From the NCBI GenBank assembly GCA_036399695.1, contig DASWMP010000125.1, positions 1 to 27,925 on the forward strand: a stretch of 27,925 nt of DNA. The letters are read 5' to 3'. The notes beneath the pieces are model-generated. The model was not told the origin of the DNA. It saw only the letters and a list, made by a program, of their open reading frames with translations, and ran no database searches. A program made the position numbers and the translations under genes. This DNA is from DASVEE01 sp036399695 (lineage in GTDB: Bacteria > Acidobacteriota > Thermoanaerobaculia > Gp7-AA8). Below, piece after piece: positions 1-10,121 of the stretch (the stretch's first letter is position 1; each line of letters opens with the position of its first letter).

Positions 1-352
1 CGTCTTCCTTCGACAGCACCTTGATCACGGTCACGCCTTCGGCGCGGGCTTTCATGCCCTTCGAGTCGAGAGGGACGAAGAAGCCGTAGTCCTTGAACGT
101 CACGCGGACGCCGGTTTTGCCGGCTTCGGGCGTCAGCTCCATCCAGCAGCCCTTGCGGGTGCAGGCGTTCTGGACCACGCCGTCGACGACTACCGCCGTC
201 TTCGTGTAGTTCTCCGGCTTCTCGAGCACCTGGGCGAGGGGCAGGCTCTTCGCGCCGGCGGCGATGGCGTCACCGCGCTTGACCACTTCTCCCGCTACGG
301 CCGCGGCTGCAACGAACGTCAGGACCATCGAAAAAGTCACAAGTCGCTTCAT
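1..352 (-). CDS. DUF4920-family secreted protein (3' end truncated by window edge)
   Basis: The first 117 residues are visible; the C-terminus lies beyond the window. An N-terminal signal peptide (residues 1 to about 21, ending AAAAVAG) predicts export. The mature part holds a beta-rich stretch with the pattern NACTRKGCWMEL (Cys64, Cys69), the Cys-x4-Cys-Trp-Met signature I associate with DUF4920 proteins, small periplasmic proteins of unknown function. The two cysteines could form a disulfide or bind a metal; this is inference. The ATG at 352 is preceded by GGAGG (about 8 nt away), which supports this start. It diverges from the beta-helix gene with only 51 bp between the two start codons. 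Confidence 0.75.
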   Translation of the reverse strand, partial: MKRLVTFSMVLTFVAAAAVAGEVVKRGDAIAAGAKSLPLAQVLEKPENYTKTAVVVDGVVQNACTRKGCWMELTPEAGKTGVRVTFKDYGFFVPLDSKGMKARAEGVTVIKVLSKED

Positions 353-403
353 TATTCAGTTCCTCCCGGACGGCACAGTCTACTGCTCCGTACCAGAACA
401 CGC

Positions 404-2701
404 ATGGCACGAACCCTCTCCTTCCTCGTTCTGTTCCTCGTTGTTTCCCTTCCGGTCACGGCGCAGCAGGTGTTCGTCGTCACGAACACCCATGACTCCG
501 GGCCGGGCTCGTTCCGCGCGGCGCTGGAAAACGTCGCCGCCGCGGATCAGTACTGCTTCTGCCGCGTGGAGTTCAGGATGGCAGAGCCGCTGCCGGATCA
601 GGGCGTCTACACGATCCGATTGCAGTCGCCGCTGCCGATCATCGAGCTGGTCGAAAGCCTGCTCATCGACGCAAGCACCCAGACGGCGCTCACCGGCGAC
701 ACGAATCCGACCGGTCCGGAGGTCACGATCGACGGCAGCGCGTTGACGGAGCTGGCCCCCGGGCTGCGCATGGTCGACTGTGCCGCCTGCGAGGTGCGGG
801 AGCTCGGGATTCGCCACTTCCGCGGCAATGGGATCCATCTCGATCGCGGACGCTCGGCGATCTTCCGGGGCCTCGACGTGAGCGACAACGGCTGGAACGG
901 ATTGATGTTCGTCAATTCCTACGGTCTGTTCGTCAACAGCAGCAGCTTCCGGCGCAATGGGTCGAACGGCATCTTCTCCCGCGCGTCGTCCGCAACCACC
1001 GGGACGAACCTCATCGAGGGGAACGGCGCGAACGGGATGGACGTGAGCGGCACCGGCCCGCGGGAGCTGACGGTGCTGTTCTCGTCGGACAGCGTGATCA
1101 CGGGCAACGCGCATCACGGCGTGCGCGTGCAGGAAGGGAGTGCTTTCCTCTCCACACGCGATCGCATCTGGGGCAACGGGCTGATGCCGATCGAGCGGGG
1201 GCCGGCCGGACCGACGCCGACGAATCGCACGGACGCGAACCCCGACCTGCCGGTGGTCCGCATCGCCGAGGGCGTGCAGGGGCTCGAGTACAGCCGCCTG
1301 AACATCCGCGGCAGCGTCACGGTGCGGCCGGACAGCGACGTGCACCTGACGTTTTACTACTCACCGGCGAAGCATCCGCTCGGATTCGCCGAGGGGCAGT
1401 TCGTCATCGCCGAGAGGACGATGCGCGCGGATGCCAACGGTGTGCTGATGTTCGATTCAGAGCTCCCCGCCAACGCCATCGTGCAGCCGCTGCCGGCGGT
1501 GGGCTTCATTTCGGTGTCGGCGCGCGACTTCGACTGGGGCTCGTCAGAGCTCAGCGAGCCCGTGCCGTTCCGGACGAACGCGCTCGTCGTCTCCTCGACG
1601 GCCGACTCGGGCCCCGGTTCTCTGCGCGCCGCGATCGAAGCGGCGAATGCCCGTCAGTGCACTCCCGCCGATGCCTGCTGGATCGCGACGGCACTCGAAG
1701 AAGGTGCGGTGATCGAGCCCACTTCGCCGCTGCCGGGGATCGTGAAGGAAGACGTGCGCATCGACTTCCAGCCCGGCGTCGAGCTCCTCGGCCGCAGCGC
1801 CGGCAATACGGACGGCCTGCTCCTGCAGACGTCCCGCGCGTACGTCACCGGCCTGCGGGTCCGCGGCTTCGCGCGCAACGGCCTGGTCGTCAATGCGTCG
1901 TCGAACGTCGATCTGCGCATCCTGCTCCTCGATAGCCAGTTCCACGAGAATGAGAACGGCGTCGTGCTCCGCGGCGGACGCCGCCGCACGAATCTGTTTG
2001 GAGAGTACAACCTGCTCTACGCGGCGGACCGCATCGAGGCGAGCGCCAATCGCGGACACGGCATCGTCATCGAGGGGGACTACCATCGCATCAGCCGCTC
2101 GAAGGCGGAGGACAACGGCGGTCACGGAGTGTTCGTCGGCAGCGGCGTGCTGCAGGTCATCAGTGACATGTCGGCGAAGCGCAACCGCGGCGCCGGTATC
2201 GCGTCCGCGCCCGGCGCGTACGGCGTGAGCGTCTACGGCGGCTCGATCGAGAACAACGGCGGCCTCGGCATCGACCGCAATGCCGACGGCGTGACCCCGA
2301 ACGACGAGACGGAAGCGGACAAGATCCTCGACGCGCCGGCGATTCTCTCCGCGCGCTACGATCCCGCCAAACAGCGGACGGTCGTCACGTACACGAACTG
2401 GAACCAGGTGCGGCCGAACATCGTCGACCTGCTGGCCACGTACAGCATCCCCGGTGCGGCGACGTTCTTCTACGCCAGCGACACTCCCGATCCGAGCGGA
2501 CGAGGCGAAGGCCAGCAGCGCCTCGACCCGGTGCCGATCCAGGGGAATGCTCCGACGAGCCCGACGGCTACGTTCGAGTTCCCGATCGACCTCCGCGGCC
2601 GCTGGATCACCGCGGTGCGCGCGCTCTACGACTGCCACTCGGAACTGGGCTGCACGGAGCTGGACAGCTCGGAGTTCAGTGTGGCCGTGAAGGTGGAGTA
2701 G
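404..2701 (+). CDS. Secreted right-handed parallel beta-helix protein with two tandem modules
   Basis: 765 residues with a clear signal peptide (1-20, cleavage after PVTA). The body is a parallel beta-helix, with short repeated turns rich in Asn/Gly such as NGIHL, NGLMF, NGIFS, HGVRV, RGHGIVIEG and GGHGVFVG. Two copies of a module are visible: each opens with VV-x-(N/S)T-x-DSGPGS-(F/L)-RAA-(L/I)-E (near residues 25 and 395), a motif common at the start of CSLREA/beta-helix surface proteins, and each is followed by a PLP-I segment and a helix stretch. Such proteins are usually exported polysaccharide- or surface-binding proteins. No catalytic residues can be assigned, so the function is unknown. 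No good Shine-Dalgarno precedes the ATG; the start is chosen because it gives the signal peptide. It ends at a bidirectional terminator facing the pyrophosphatase gene. Confidence 0.85.
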   Translation: MARTLSFLVLFLVVSLPVTAQQVFVVTNTHDSGPGSFRAALENVAAADQYCFCRVEFRMAEPLPDQGVYTIRLQSPLPIIELVESLLIDASTQTALTGDTNPTGPEVTIDGSALTELAPGLRMVDCAACEVRELGIRHFRGNGIHLDRGRSAIFRGLDVSDNGWNGLMFVNSYGLFVNSSSFRRNGSNGIFSRASSATTGTNLIEGNGANGMDVSGTGPRELTVLFSSDSVITGNAHHGVRVQEGSAFLSTRDRIWGNGLMPIERGPAGPTPTNRTDANPDLPVVRIAEGVQGLEYSRLNIRGSVTVRPDSDVHLTFYYSPAKHPLGFAEGQFVIAERTMRADANGVLMFDSELPANAIVQPLPAVGFISVSARDFDWGSSELSEPVPFRTNALVVSSTADSGPGSLRAAIEAANARQCTPADACWIATALEEGAVIEPTSPLPGIVKEDVRIDFQPGVELLGRSAGNTDGLLLQTSRAYVTGLRVRGFARNGLVVNASSNVDLRILLLDSQFHENENGVVLRGGRRRTNLFGEYNLLYAADRIEASANRGHGIVIEGDYHRISRSKAEDNGGHGVFVGSGVLQVISDMSAKRNRGAGIASAPGAYGVSVYGGSIENNGGLGIDRNADGVTPNDETEADKILDAPAILSARYDPAKQRTVVTYTNWNQVRPNIVDLLATYSIPGAATFFYASDTPDPSGRGEGQQRLDPVPIQGNAPTSPTATFEFPIDLRGRWITAVRALYDCHSELGCTELDSSEFSVAVKVE

Positions 2702-2735
2702 GCGGGGAGCCCATCGGTTTTGCGCACCAGAACAA

Positions 2736-2761
2736 AAAGGGCCGGCTTTCGCCGGCCCTTT
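2736..2761. terminator. Bidirectional intrinsic terminator
   Basis: Perfect 11-bp stem AAAGGGCCGGC / GCCGGCCCTTT with a TTTC loop, flanked by an A-run on the left and Ts on the right. It lies between the convergent beta-helix and pyrophosphatase genes and can serve both. Confidence 0.85.
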
Positions 2762-2781
2762 CGCGTTGCTGAACGATTGTT

Positions 2782-5289
<2,508 letters not shown>

Positions 5290-5376
5290 GATTCCTCCGT
5301 GTGTTGTGGCTGAGATGACCCCGCGGAAGGCAGCGCAGACGCTCCTCTCCCGTGGCCGTAGGTCTGGGGCGCGCGG

Positions 5377-5405
5377 ATTGTAGCAGGAGGTGCGTCTTAG
5401 CTGAA
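5377..5405 (-). promoter_or_regulatory. Candidate sigma70-type promoter for hppA
   Basis: Read on the minus strand: TTCAGC (5405-5400), 17-nt spacer, TACAAT (5382-5377). This leaves a leader of about 80 nt before the ATG at 5289. The -10 is good and the -35 is weak. Confidence 0.35.
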
Positions 5406-5437
5406 GCAAGCGCCGCCGGGGAGGGGATGGGGAGGTG

Positions 5438-5545
5438 TGGTCGGTAGCGGGTGATCAGTGGCCGGTAGTCAGTTCAGGCGACGGGTGCGTCCCACAGGTC
5501 CCATAGGTCCCATCGTCTCTCACCGACTACCGGCCACCGGCCACT
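5438..5545. repeat. Intergenic inverted repeat with heptamer-type arms
   Basis: Left arm GTGGCCGGTAGTC (5458-5470) pairs perfectly with GACTACCGGCCAC (5525-5537); the right arm continues as a second CCGGCCA unit. The loop carries a 10-nt tandem around GGTCCCATA. It lies between hppA and the desaturase gene, both on the minus strand, so it would be transcribed downstream of the desaturase. It belongs to the same class as the elements near 9.2, 11.2, 13.2, 15.5 and 16.7 kb. Confidence 0.7.
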
Positions 5546-5548
5546 CGC

Positions 5549-6463
5549 TCAGGCGGCGTGCCGCGTGCCGCGCTTGACGGACTTGGCCAGGCCGAGCGCT
5601 TCGAGCAGCAGGATCGTGTACCAGCCGAAGTCGAGCTGCCAGGGTTTCCAGCCGAAACGCGCTGAGGAAGGGGAGGCGTGGTGGTTGCGGTGCCAGTTCT
5701 CGCCCTGGAAGAAGTGGAGCGGGGCGAGCCAGGCGATGTTCTGGGAGGAGTCGTCGCCGGGGGTGCGGTCTTCGCGCATGTGGGCGATGCTGTTGACGAA
5801 GCACTGGCCGTGGAGCGAGACGACGAGGCGCATCGGGCCGAGCCAGAAGAACGCTTCGAGACCGAAGATCAGCCCGCCGAAGACCGAGATGGCGAGCAGC
5901 GGGATCTGCATCCGGTTCCAGAAGCGGTACTCCGGCTTGTCGAGGTCGGGGCACCAGCGCTGGAGCGGAACATTGCCGGCCTGCCAGAGCCAGCGCAGGT
6001 GAGCCCACCAGAAGCCGCCGATGGCGGGACTGGAGATGTCTTCGACCGTCTCGACTTTGGAGTGATGCTGGCGATGGTTGGCGGTCCAGGAATCGGGAGA
6101 GCCGGAGCCGTTGAACATCGCAAAGAAGATGAGGATGTGCTTGACCACGGGATGCAGCCGGACCGCGGTGTGGGACAGCGAGCGGTGGTAGCAAACGGTC
6201 ACGCCGAGGGCACCGATCCACGCCAGCGCGACGGTGGAGACGATCACGCGCCAGCCGGGGGTGACGAAGAACACCAGACCGATGGCCGCCAGTATGTGGA
6301 TGGTGACGATGTAGAAGAAGGTGGCGCGATCGCCTTCGGCGGTTTTCCACCAGGGGGCCTTCCAGGGCTCGGAGCCGAGGCTGGAGACGATCGGGGTTTC
6401 AGCAGGGCGGGGGGAGCGGGACTTCGGCGTTTCAACTTCTGAGATGACAGCACTCGACGACAT
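5549..6463 (-). CDS. Acyl-CoA/acyl-lipid delta-9-type fatty acid desaturase
   Basis: Membrane di-iron desaturase that introduces a cis double bond into fatty acyl chains. 304 residues. Three histidine boxes are clear: HRSLSH (93-98), HRQHH (130-134) and HRNHH (258-262), plus NSIAH (224-228), the extra His motif of stearoyl-CoA desaturase-like enzymes. Four hydrophobic segments lie around 48-68, 72-92, 107-118 and 187-210. The second box has the form H-x2-HH, normal for this family. Start: ATG at 6463 with AAAGGG about 5 nt upstream; a TTG immediately before it (6466) is the alternative. The soluble N-terminus (1-45) is Ser/Pro-rich. Substrate and position of desaturation cannot be read from sequence. 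Confidence 0.9.
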   Translation of the reverse strand: MSSSAVISEVETPKSRSPRPAETPIVSSLGSEPWKAPWWKTAEGDRATFFYIVTIHILAAIGLVFFVTPGWRVIVSTVALAWIGALGVTVCYHRSLSHTAVRLHPVVKHILIFFAMFNGSGSPDSWTANHRQHHSKVETVEDISSPAIGGFWWAHLRWLWQAGNVPLQRWCPDLDKPEYRFWNRMQIPLLAISVFGGLIFGLEAFFWLGPMRLVVSLHGQCFVNSIAHMREDRTPGDDSSQNIAWLAPLHFFQGENWHRNHHASPSSARFGWKPWQLDFGWYTILLLEALGLAKSVKRGTRHAA

Positions 6464-6529
6464 CAAGGCCCTTTCAGCGGCATCGACCTCGGGCCGAGCA
6501 CGGACAGCTACACCACCATACCACGCCGG

Positions 6530-6554
6530 CCGAACGTTATTTGTGAGCGTTCGG
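6530..6554. promoter_or_regulatory. Inverted repeat between divergent genes, possible operator
   Basis: CCGAACG-11 nt-CGTTCGG, flanked further out by CACCAC (near 6512) and GTGGTG (near 6560). It sits about 70 bp upstream of the desaturase start and 160 bp upstream of the Asp-box gene. The rest of the 250-bp divergent gap shows no convincing promoter. Regulatory role is inference. Confidence 0.3.
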
Positions 6555-6713
6555 GAACTGTGGTGCCTTTCGAGCGGCCGTCATCGTTCCGTGGCGGTTT
6601 CGTTGCCGAACCCCGGATGACGCCGTGAGCGCGATCACGAAGATGAAGCGCCACGTGCGCGACAACGCACTTCGCTGACGCTGTGGCCGTCACGGAAGAG
6701 GACCTCGATCATC

Positions 6714-7808
6714 ATGATTCTTGCTGCTGCACTCGCATTTTCCTGGGTCGTCACGGGCGTCGAGCCGTTGCGCACGATGGAGTACCCCGTCGGCTTCGAC
6801 TCGCCGCGCCTCACTTATGCACGAGACGCTCGTTACGAATACCTCGGCACGCCCGACGGTCTGTGGCGCAGCGAGCGGCTCGCCGATCCGAACGCGCCGC
6901 TCACGCGCGTCAACTTCCCGTCCGAATCGATTCACGACCTCCTCGTGCAGGACGAGCGGCTGTACGTAGGCAAGGGCTTCGCCACGGACGCGCATTCGTT
7001 TTCCTCGACGTTCATCCGCTCCGACGATGGCGGCGAAGGTGTCGTCCATCTCGCCGAAGGACTGCGCGATTGTGCGGGCACGCCCGAGTGCCGGTTCATG
7101 GCCGTGACGGACGTCGAGCCGAGTCTGCCGAATCATCTGTTCGTCGTCGCCGGAGGCAATCTTCTGTCATCCGACGATGAGGGAGAGACGTGGCACCAGC
7201 TCTTCCGCGTGAAGGACGATCGCGGCCGGCCGACGGCGCAGATCTGCCCGCTGAAGTTCGCGCTCATCGGCCACACGGTGTTGCTCGGCAGCGAATGCCC
7301 GCTGGACATGGCGTGGCTGCATCGCGGCTCGCTCACCGACGACATGACCGGGTGGCTGGACGAGCCGGCGCCGGTGAGCACGCCCAACCTCGAGAACCGC
7401 AACATTCAGTTCATCCGCCACACCGGCGGCAACGAGGTCTGGGCCGGCACTGAAGGGGGGCTGCTGCGCAGCAACGATTACGGGGCGCACTTTGATTGGG
7501 CGCTGCACTACGCGCTCGACGACGAGCGTCGCTACCCGTACATCTGGGACATGGTCATCTCGACGAAGTTCCCCGGCCTGGTGGTGGTCAGTGGGTTCGA
7601 CAAGAAACAGGAGAACCCTTACGTCGCCTGGTCGACCGACGGCGGGACGACGTGGAACGACACGCTGGCCATCGCCGGTGATGCGGTGCCGCTGCTCGCG
7701 GAGGATCGCGATGGACGGCTGCTGATCGTCACGCGTGCAGGCGACAGCTTCACGCTCGGCGAGCTGCAGGTGGCGCCGAAGAACCGGAAGCGGCGCGCGG
7801 TGAAGTAG
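6714..7808 (+). CDS. Secreted Asp-box (BNR-repeat) propeller-like protein
   Basis: 364 residues beginning with a short hydrophobic signal-like segment (1-16). Four Asp-box-like repeats (S-x-D-x-G-x-T-W) are visible at intervals of roughly 50-100 residues: RSDDGGEG (~100), SSDDEGETW (~150), RSNDYGAHF (~250) and STDGGTTW (~306). The spacing and WxGT-type turns (EVWAGTEGGLLRS) fit a beta-propeller like sialidase-fold, photosystem-II stability factor-like or sortilin-type proteins. No sialidase catalytic Arg triad can be assigned, so I would not call it an enzyme. GAAGAGGA lies about 10 nt upstream of the ATG. It diverges from the desaturase gene and is followed by a small orphan gene on the same strand. 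Confidence 0.75.
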   Translation: MILAAALAFSWVVTGVEPLRTMEYPVGFDSPRLTYARDARYEYLGTPDGLWRSERLADPNAPLTRVNFPSESIHDLLVQDERLYVGKGFATDAHSFSSTFIRSDDGGEGVVHLAEGLRDCAGTPECRFMAVTDVEPSLPNHLFVVAGGNLLSSDDEGETWHQLFRVKDDRGRPTAQICPLKFALIGHTVLLGSECPLDMAWLHRGSLTDDMTGWLDEPAPVSTPNLENRNIQFIRHTGGNEVWAGTEGGLLRSNDYGAHFDWALHYALDDERRYPYIWDMVISTKFPGLVVVSGFDKKQENPYVAWSTDGGTTWNDTLAIAGDAVPLLAEDRDGRLLIVTRAGDSFTLGELQVAPKNRKRRAVK

Positions 7809-7931
7809 AAAGCTTCCCGCTCGAACTGTCGCGCACGAGGTAGGGAACCGGACCCCCGCGTCACACCTAGAGTCAGGCGCCCCCAGGTCCACCCACCAAC
7901 AGACCCTCTGAACCCGCGAAGGTATCCACCC

Positions 7932-8363
7932 ATGGCGAGAACGATCTCCCTGAATCTCACGCTGCTCTTCAACCAGACAGTCATCGATCCGGTCGGCAAC
8001 TGGCAATATGCCGCGGCTACGTCGATGGATCCGCTGACCCAGCAACCAGTGCAGCTCCTCGCCAGCAAGCGCGAAACGTGGTTCAACGGAGCGTCGTTTC
8101 CGGCGTCGACACTCACCGCGACGATCATGTTCGCGGCGGCGCCGGGCGCCGTACCGGAGAACATGACGCTGCAGGGCGTCCACGATCTGAAAACGAACGA
8201 TGAGAGCGGCAGTGTGAGCGCCGCTTCCGCCGGCTTCGCCGACCAGATCGGCGGGACGTTCACCTTTACGGCCAGCACCGGCGTGCTGACGATCTCGCCG
8301 CCGTCGGCGACGGGAGTGCAGCCGTCGCCCGAGGTGCCGGTGAGCGAACGCTTGCAGATGTGA
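7932..8363 (+). CDS. Hypothetical protein, 143 residues, beta-rich
   Basis: I do not recognise this protein. It has no signal peptide, no membrane segment and no cysteine. The composition (many Thr, Ser, Ala, Val; segments such as TFTFTASTGVLTIS) suggests an all-beta fold. The N-terminus (SLNLTLLFNQTVIDPVGNW) is followed by two sandwich-like blocks and a Pro-rich tail (118-143). GAAGG lies about 10 nt before the ATG. It is separated by 123 bp from the Asp-box gene and ends close to a hairpin whose T-tract serves the opposite strand. Coding is supported by length, RBS and normal codon use only. Confidence 0.55.
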   Translation: MARTISLNLTLLFNQTVIDPVGNWQYAAATSMDPLTQQPVQLLASKRETWFNGASFPASTLTATIMFAAAPGAVPENMTLQGVHDLKTNDESGSVSAASAGFADQIGGTFTFTASTGVLTISPPSATGVQPSPEVPVSERLQM

Positions 8364-8397
8364 AAAAAAAGCGCCGGCGGGTCGTCCCCGCCGGCGC
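8363..8397 (-). terminator. Intrinsic terminator of the OmpA-lipoprotein gene
   Basis: Perfect 11-bp GC stem (8371-8381 with 8387-8397), 5-nt loop, followed on the minus strand by eight Ts (8370-8363). The T-tract is on the minus-strand side only, so it terminates the gene starting at 9080; it overlaps the stop of the orphan gene on the other strand. Confidence 0.85.
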
Positions 8398-8423
8398 CTC
8401 TCCGGAAATCGGAAATCGTTCTG

Positions 8424-9080
8424 CTACTGCGCGCTGGCCTGCTGCGGCGCGCGGATGTGAATCTCGACGCGGCGGTTGAGCTGACGCCCGGTAGCCGTGT
8501 CGTTCGACGACTTCGGACGCGCTTCGCCGTAGCCGTAGACCGTGATCGCGGACGGGGCAACGCCGCCCTCGATCAGGTAGTCGGCCACCGCGGCCGCGCG
8601 GCGCTCGGAGAGCTGCTGGTTGTGCGCATCGGTGCCGGACGAATCAGTGTGCCCCTCGACGATGATGGTGTTGTCGGGGTACTGCCTGAAGTTCTGCGCG
8701 AGGTCGTTGAGCGTGGTGCGCGAAGCCGAACGCAGTGCGGACGAATCGGTGTCGAACAGGATGTCGTTCGTCAACTGCACCGAGATCTCGCCCTCGGACG
8801 GACGCGTGACTTCGACGCCCTGAATCTCACGGAGCTCCTGCTCCTGCTTGTCCATGCGGCGTCCTGTCGCAGCACCGATCGCAGCACCCGCCGCGGCGCC
8901 GATGGCGGCACCGGTGCGGTTGTTTCCTGATTGATTGCCAACGACGCCGCCAACGACAGCGCCCGCAACGGCACCAATCACGGCGCCACGTTTGGTCTTA
9001 CGGTTCGGGTCGTCAGTGCCGGAGGCGCAGGCCATGGCAAAGACGAGGGTGAGGAGAAGAACGGTTGTTTTACGGATCAT
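8424..9080 (-). CDS. OmpA-family lipoprotein with glycine zipper
   Basis: Outer-membrane lipoprotein that binds peptidoglycan non-covalently. 218 residues: lipoprotein signal with lipobox FAMAC (Cys18), a glycine-zipper stretch (32-73, repeated G-A-x-x-G) likely to form a hairpin in a membrane, then an OmpA C-terminal domain (about 105-211) with ILFDTDSSAL, the VEGHTDSSG core and NQQLSERRA-x2-V-x2-YL, the diaminopimelate-binding signature. AGGAGGT lies 7 nt upstream of the ATG, a near-perfect Shine-Dalgarno. It is a paralogue of the gene just upstream (starting at 10011), from which it differs chiefly in being lipid-anchored. The function is structural: linking outer membrane and cell wall. 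Confidence 0.92.
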   Translation of the reverse strand: MIRKTTVLLLTLVFAMACASGTDDPNRKTKRGAVIGAVAGAVVGGVVGNQSGNNRTGAAIGAAAGAAIGAATGRRMDKQEQELREIQGVEVTRPSEGEISVQLTNDILFDTDSSALRSASRTTLNDLAQNFRQYPDNTIIVEGHTDSSGTDAHNQQLSERRAAAVADYLIEGGVAPSAITVYGYGEARPKSSNDTATGRQLNRRVEIHIRAPQQASAQ

Positions 9081-9145
9081 GAGTCGTACCTCCTGAGGTT
9101 ACGGAAGGGCTTCCTTTCAACATCGGGACCACTTGGGGGGGGAGT

Positions 9146-9300
9146 AGCCGGTGGTCAGTGGCCGGTGGTCGGTTAGCGGCCTGGTCGGCTTGCGGGTTGT
9201 CGGTTTTTAGTTTTTGGTTTTTGGTCCCCCACCAAAAACCAAAAACCAAAAACCAACAACCAAATAGCGACAGCCTCAACTGACCACCGACCACCGACCA
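9146..9300. repeat. Nested heptamer-arm hairpins between the two OmpA genes
   Basis: Inner hairpin: TTTTTGGTTTTTGGT (9211-9225), CCCCC loop, ACCAAAAACCAAAAA (9231-9245), with degenerate extension on both sides (9194-9261). Outer hairpin: GTGGTCAGTGGCCGGTGGTC (from 9151) against ACCGACCACCGACCAC (9285-9300). Both arms are tandem heptamers (GGTTTTT and GGTGGTC). No gene is present in the 280-bp gap (9081-9360). Confidence 0.85.
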
Positions 9301-9301
9301 C

Positions 9302-9325
9302 AAAAAAGGCGGTCAGGCTTCCGCC
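9302..9325 (-). terminator. Intrinsic terminator of the second OmpA gene
   Basis: On the minus strand: GGCGG, 8-nt loop, CCGCC, then TTTTTT (9307-9302). It lies 36 bp after the stop codon of the OmpA gene that ends at 9361. Confidence 0.6.
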
Positions 9326-9355
9326 CAACCGCCCAACTGCCAACCGCCCAACTCG
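9325..9355. repeat. Single-armed heptamer tandem (CCAACCG/CCAACTG)
   Basis: About four degenerate units of CCCAACCG/CCAACTG with no clear opposite arm close by. The same heptamer builds both arms of the element at 13.1-13.2 kb, so this may be a half-element or a decayed copy; a weak G/T-rich partner may lie at 9170-9200. Confidence 0.5.
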
Positions 9356-9360
9356 TTCTC

Positions 9361-10011
9361 TTACGAATTCGCGCGGACGTTGATCTCGACGCGGCGGTTC
9401 TGCTGGCGGCCGCTGGCCGAGTTGTTCGAGGAGCGGGGCTCGGATTCGCCGCGGCCGTAGCTGTCGATGCGGGAACCACGGACGCCGAGGTCTTCGAGAT
9501 AGCCGGCGACGGAGGAGGCGCGGCGCTCGGAGAGACGCTGGTTGTACGAATCGGAACCGGTCGAATCGGTGTGGCCTTCGACGACGATGGTCGTGTTGCC
9601 GTATTTGTCGAACACCTCGGCCATCTCGCGGAGGGCTTCACGGGACTGCGAGCGAAGCGCGGCCGAGTTGTGGTCGAACAGGATCTCATTCCGAACCGAA
9701 ACGCGGAGCTCGTCTTCGTCGGTGCGGGTCACGTCGACGCCTTCGATCTGCCGGAGCTCTCGCTCCTGCTTGTCCATCATGGCGCCGACGATGGCGCCCG
9801 CGGCCGCGCCCGTCACGCCGCCGATGACGGCGCCGCGCTTGGCGTTTCCTTTGCCGCGATTGTTATGAATGATCGCTCCGGCGATCGCACCCGCAACGCC
9901 GCCGATCGCCGCGCCCTTGGCCGTCTTGTCGCGACGGGTCGCGTTATCGGCTGCATAAGCGCCGGTGGCTGTCATGGCAACGATGAGCATCAGTGCTGTG
10001 AGTCTCTTCAT
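9361..10011 (-). CDS. OmpA-family periplasmic/outer-membrane protein with glycine zipper
   Basis: 216 residues. Ordinary signal peptide (1-20, cleavage after GAYA) without a lipobox Cys, unlike its paralogue at 8424-9080. A glycine zipper covers 33-78 in two blocks (GGVAGAIAGAI and GGVTGAAAGAIVGA), followed by an OmpA C-terminal domain (about 106-213) with ILFDHNSAAL, VEGHTDSTG and NQRLSERRASSV, the peptidoglycan-binding signature. The linker (MDKQERELRQIEGVDVTR) closely matches the paralogue, so the two arose by tandem duplication. Start: ATG at 10011 has AAGGAG 9 nt upstream; an in-frame upstream extension to 10059 lacks a signal peptide and is rejected. Confidence 0.9.
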   Translation of the reverse strand: MKRLTALMLIVAMTATGAYAADNATRRDKTAKGAAIGGVAGAIAGAIIHNNRGKGNAKRGAVIGGVTGAAAGAIVGAMMDKQERELRQIEGVDVTRTDEDELRVSVRNEILFDHNSAALRSQSREALREMAEVFDKYGNTTIVVEGHTDSTGSDSYNQRLSERRASSVAGYLEDLGVRGSRIDSYGRGESEPRSSNNSASGRQQNRRVEINVRANS

Positions 10012-10121
10012 GGTGTGTTTCTCCTTGTCTGCCCTTCCTAATCGCAACGGGCCTGCCACGAGCGAAGAAGTAAGGAACTAAATGCCTCTCCGGCAGTCTC
10101 TGCGGTGTACCATTCGCCGCC

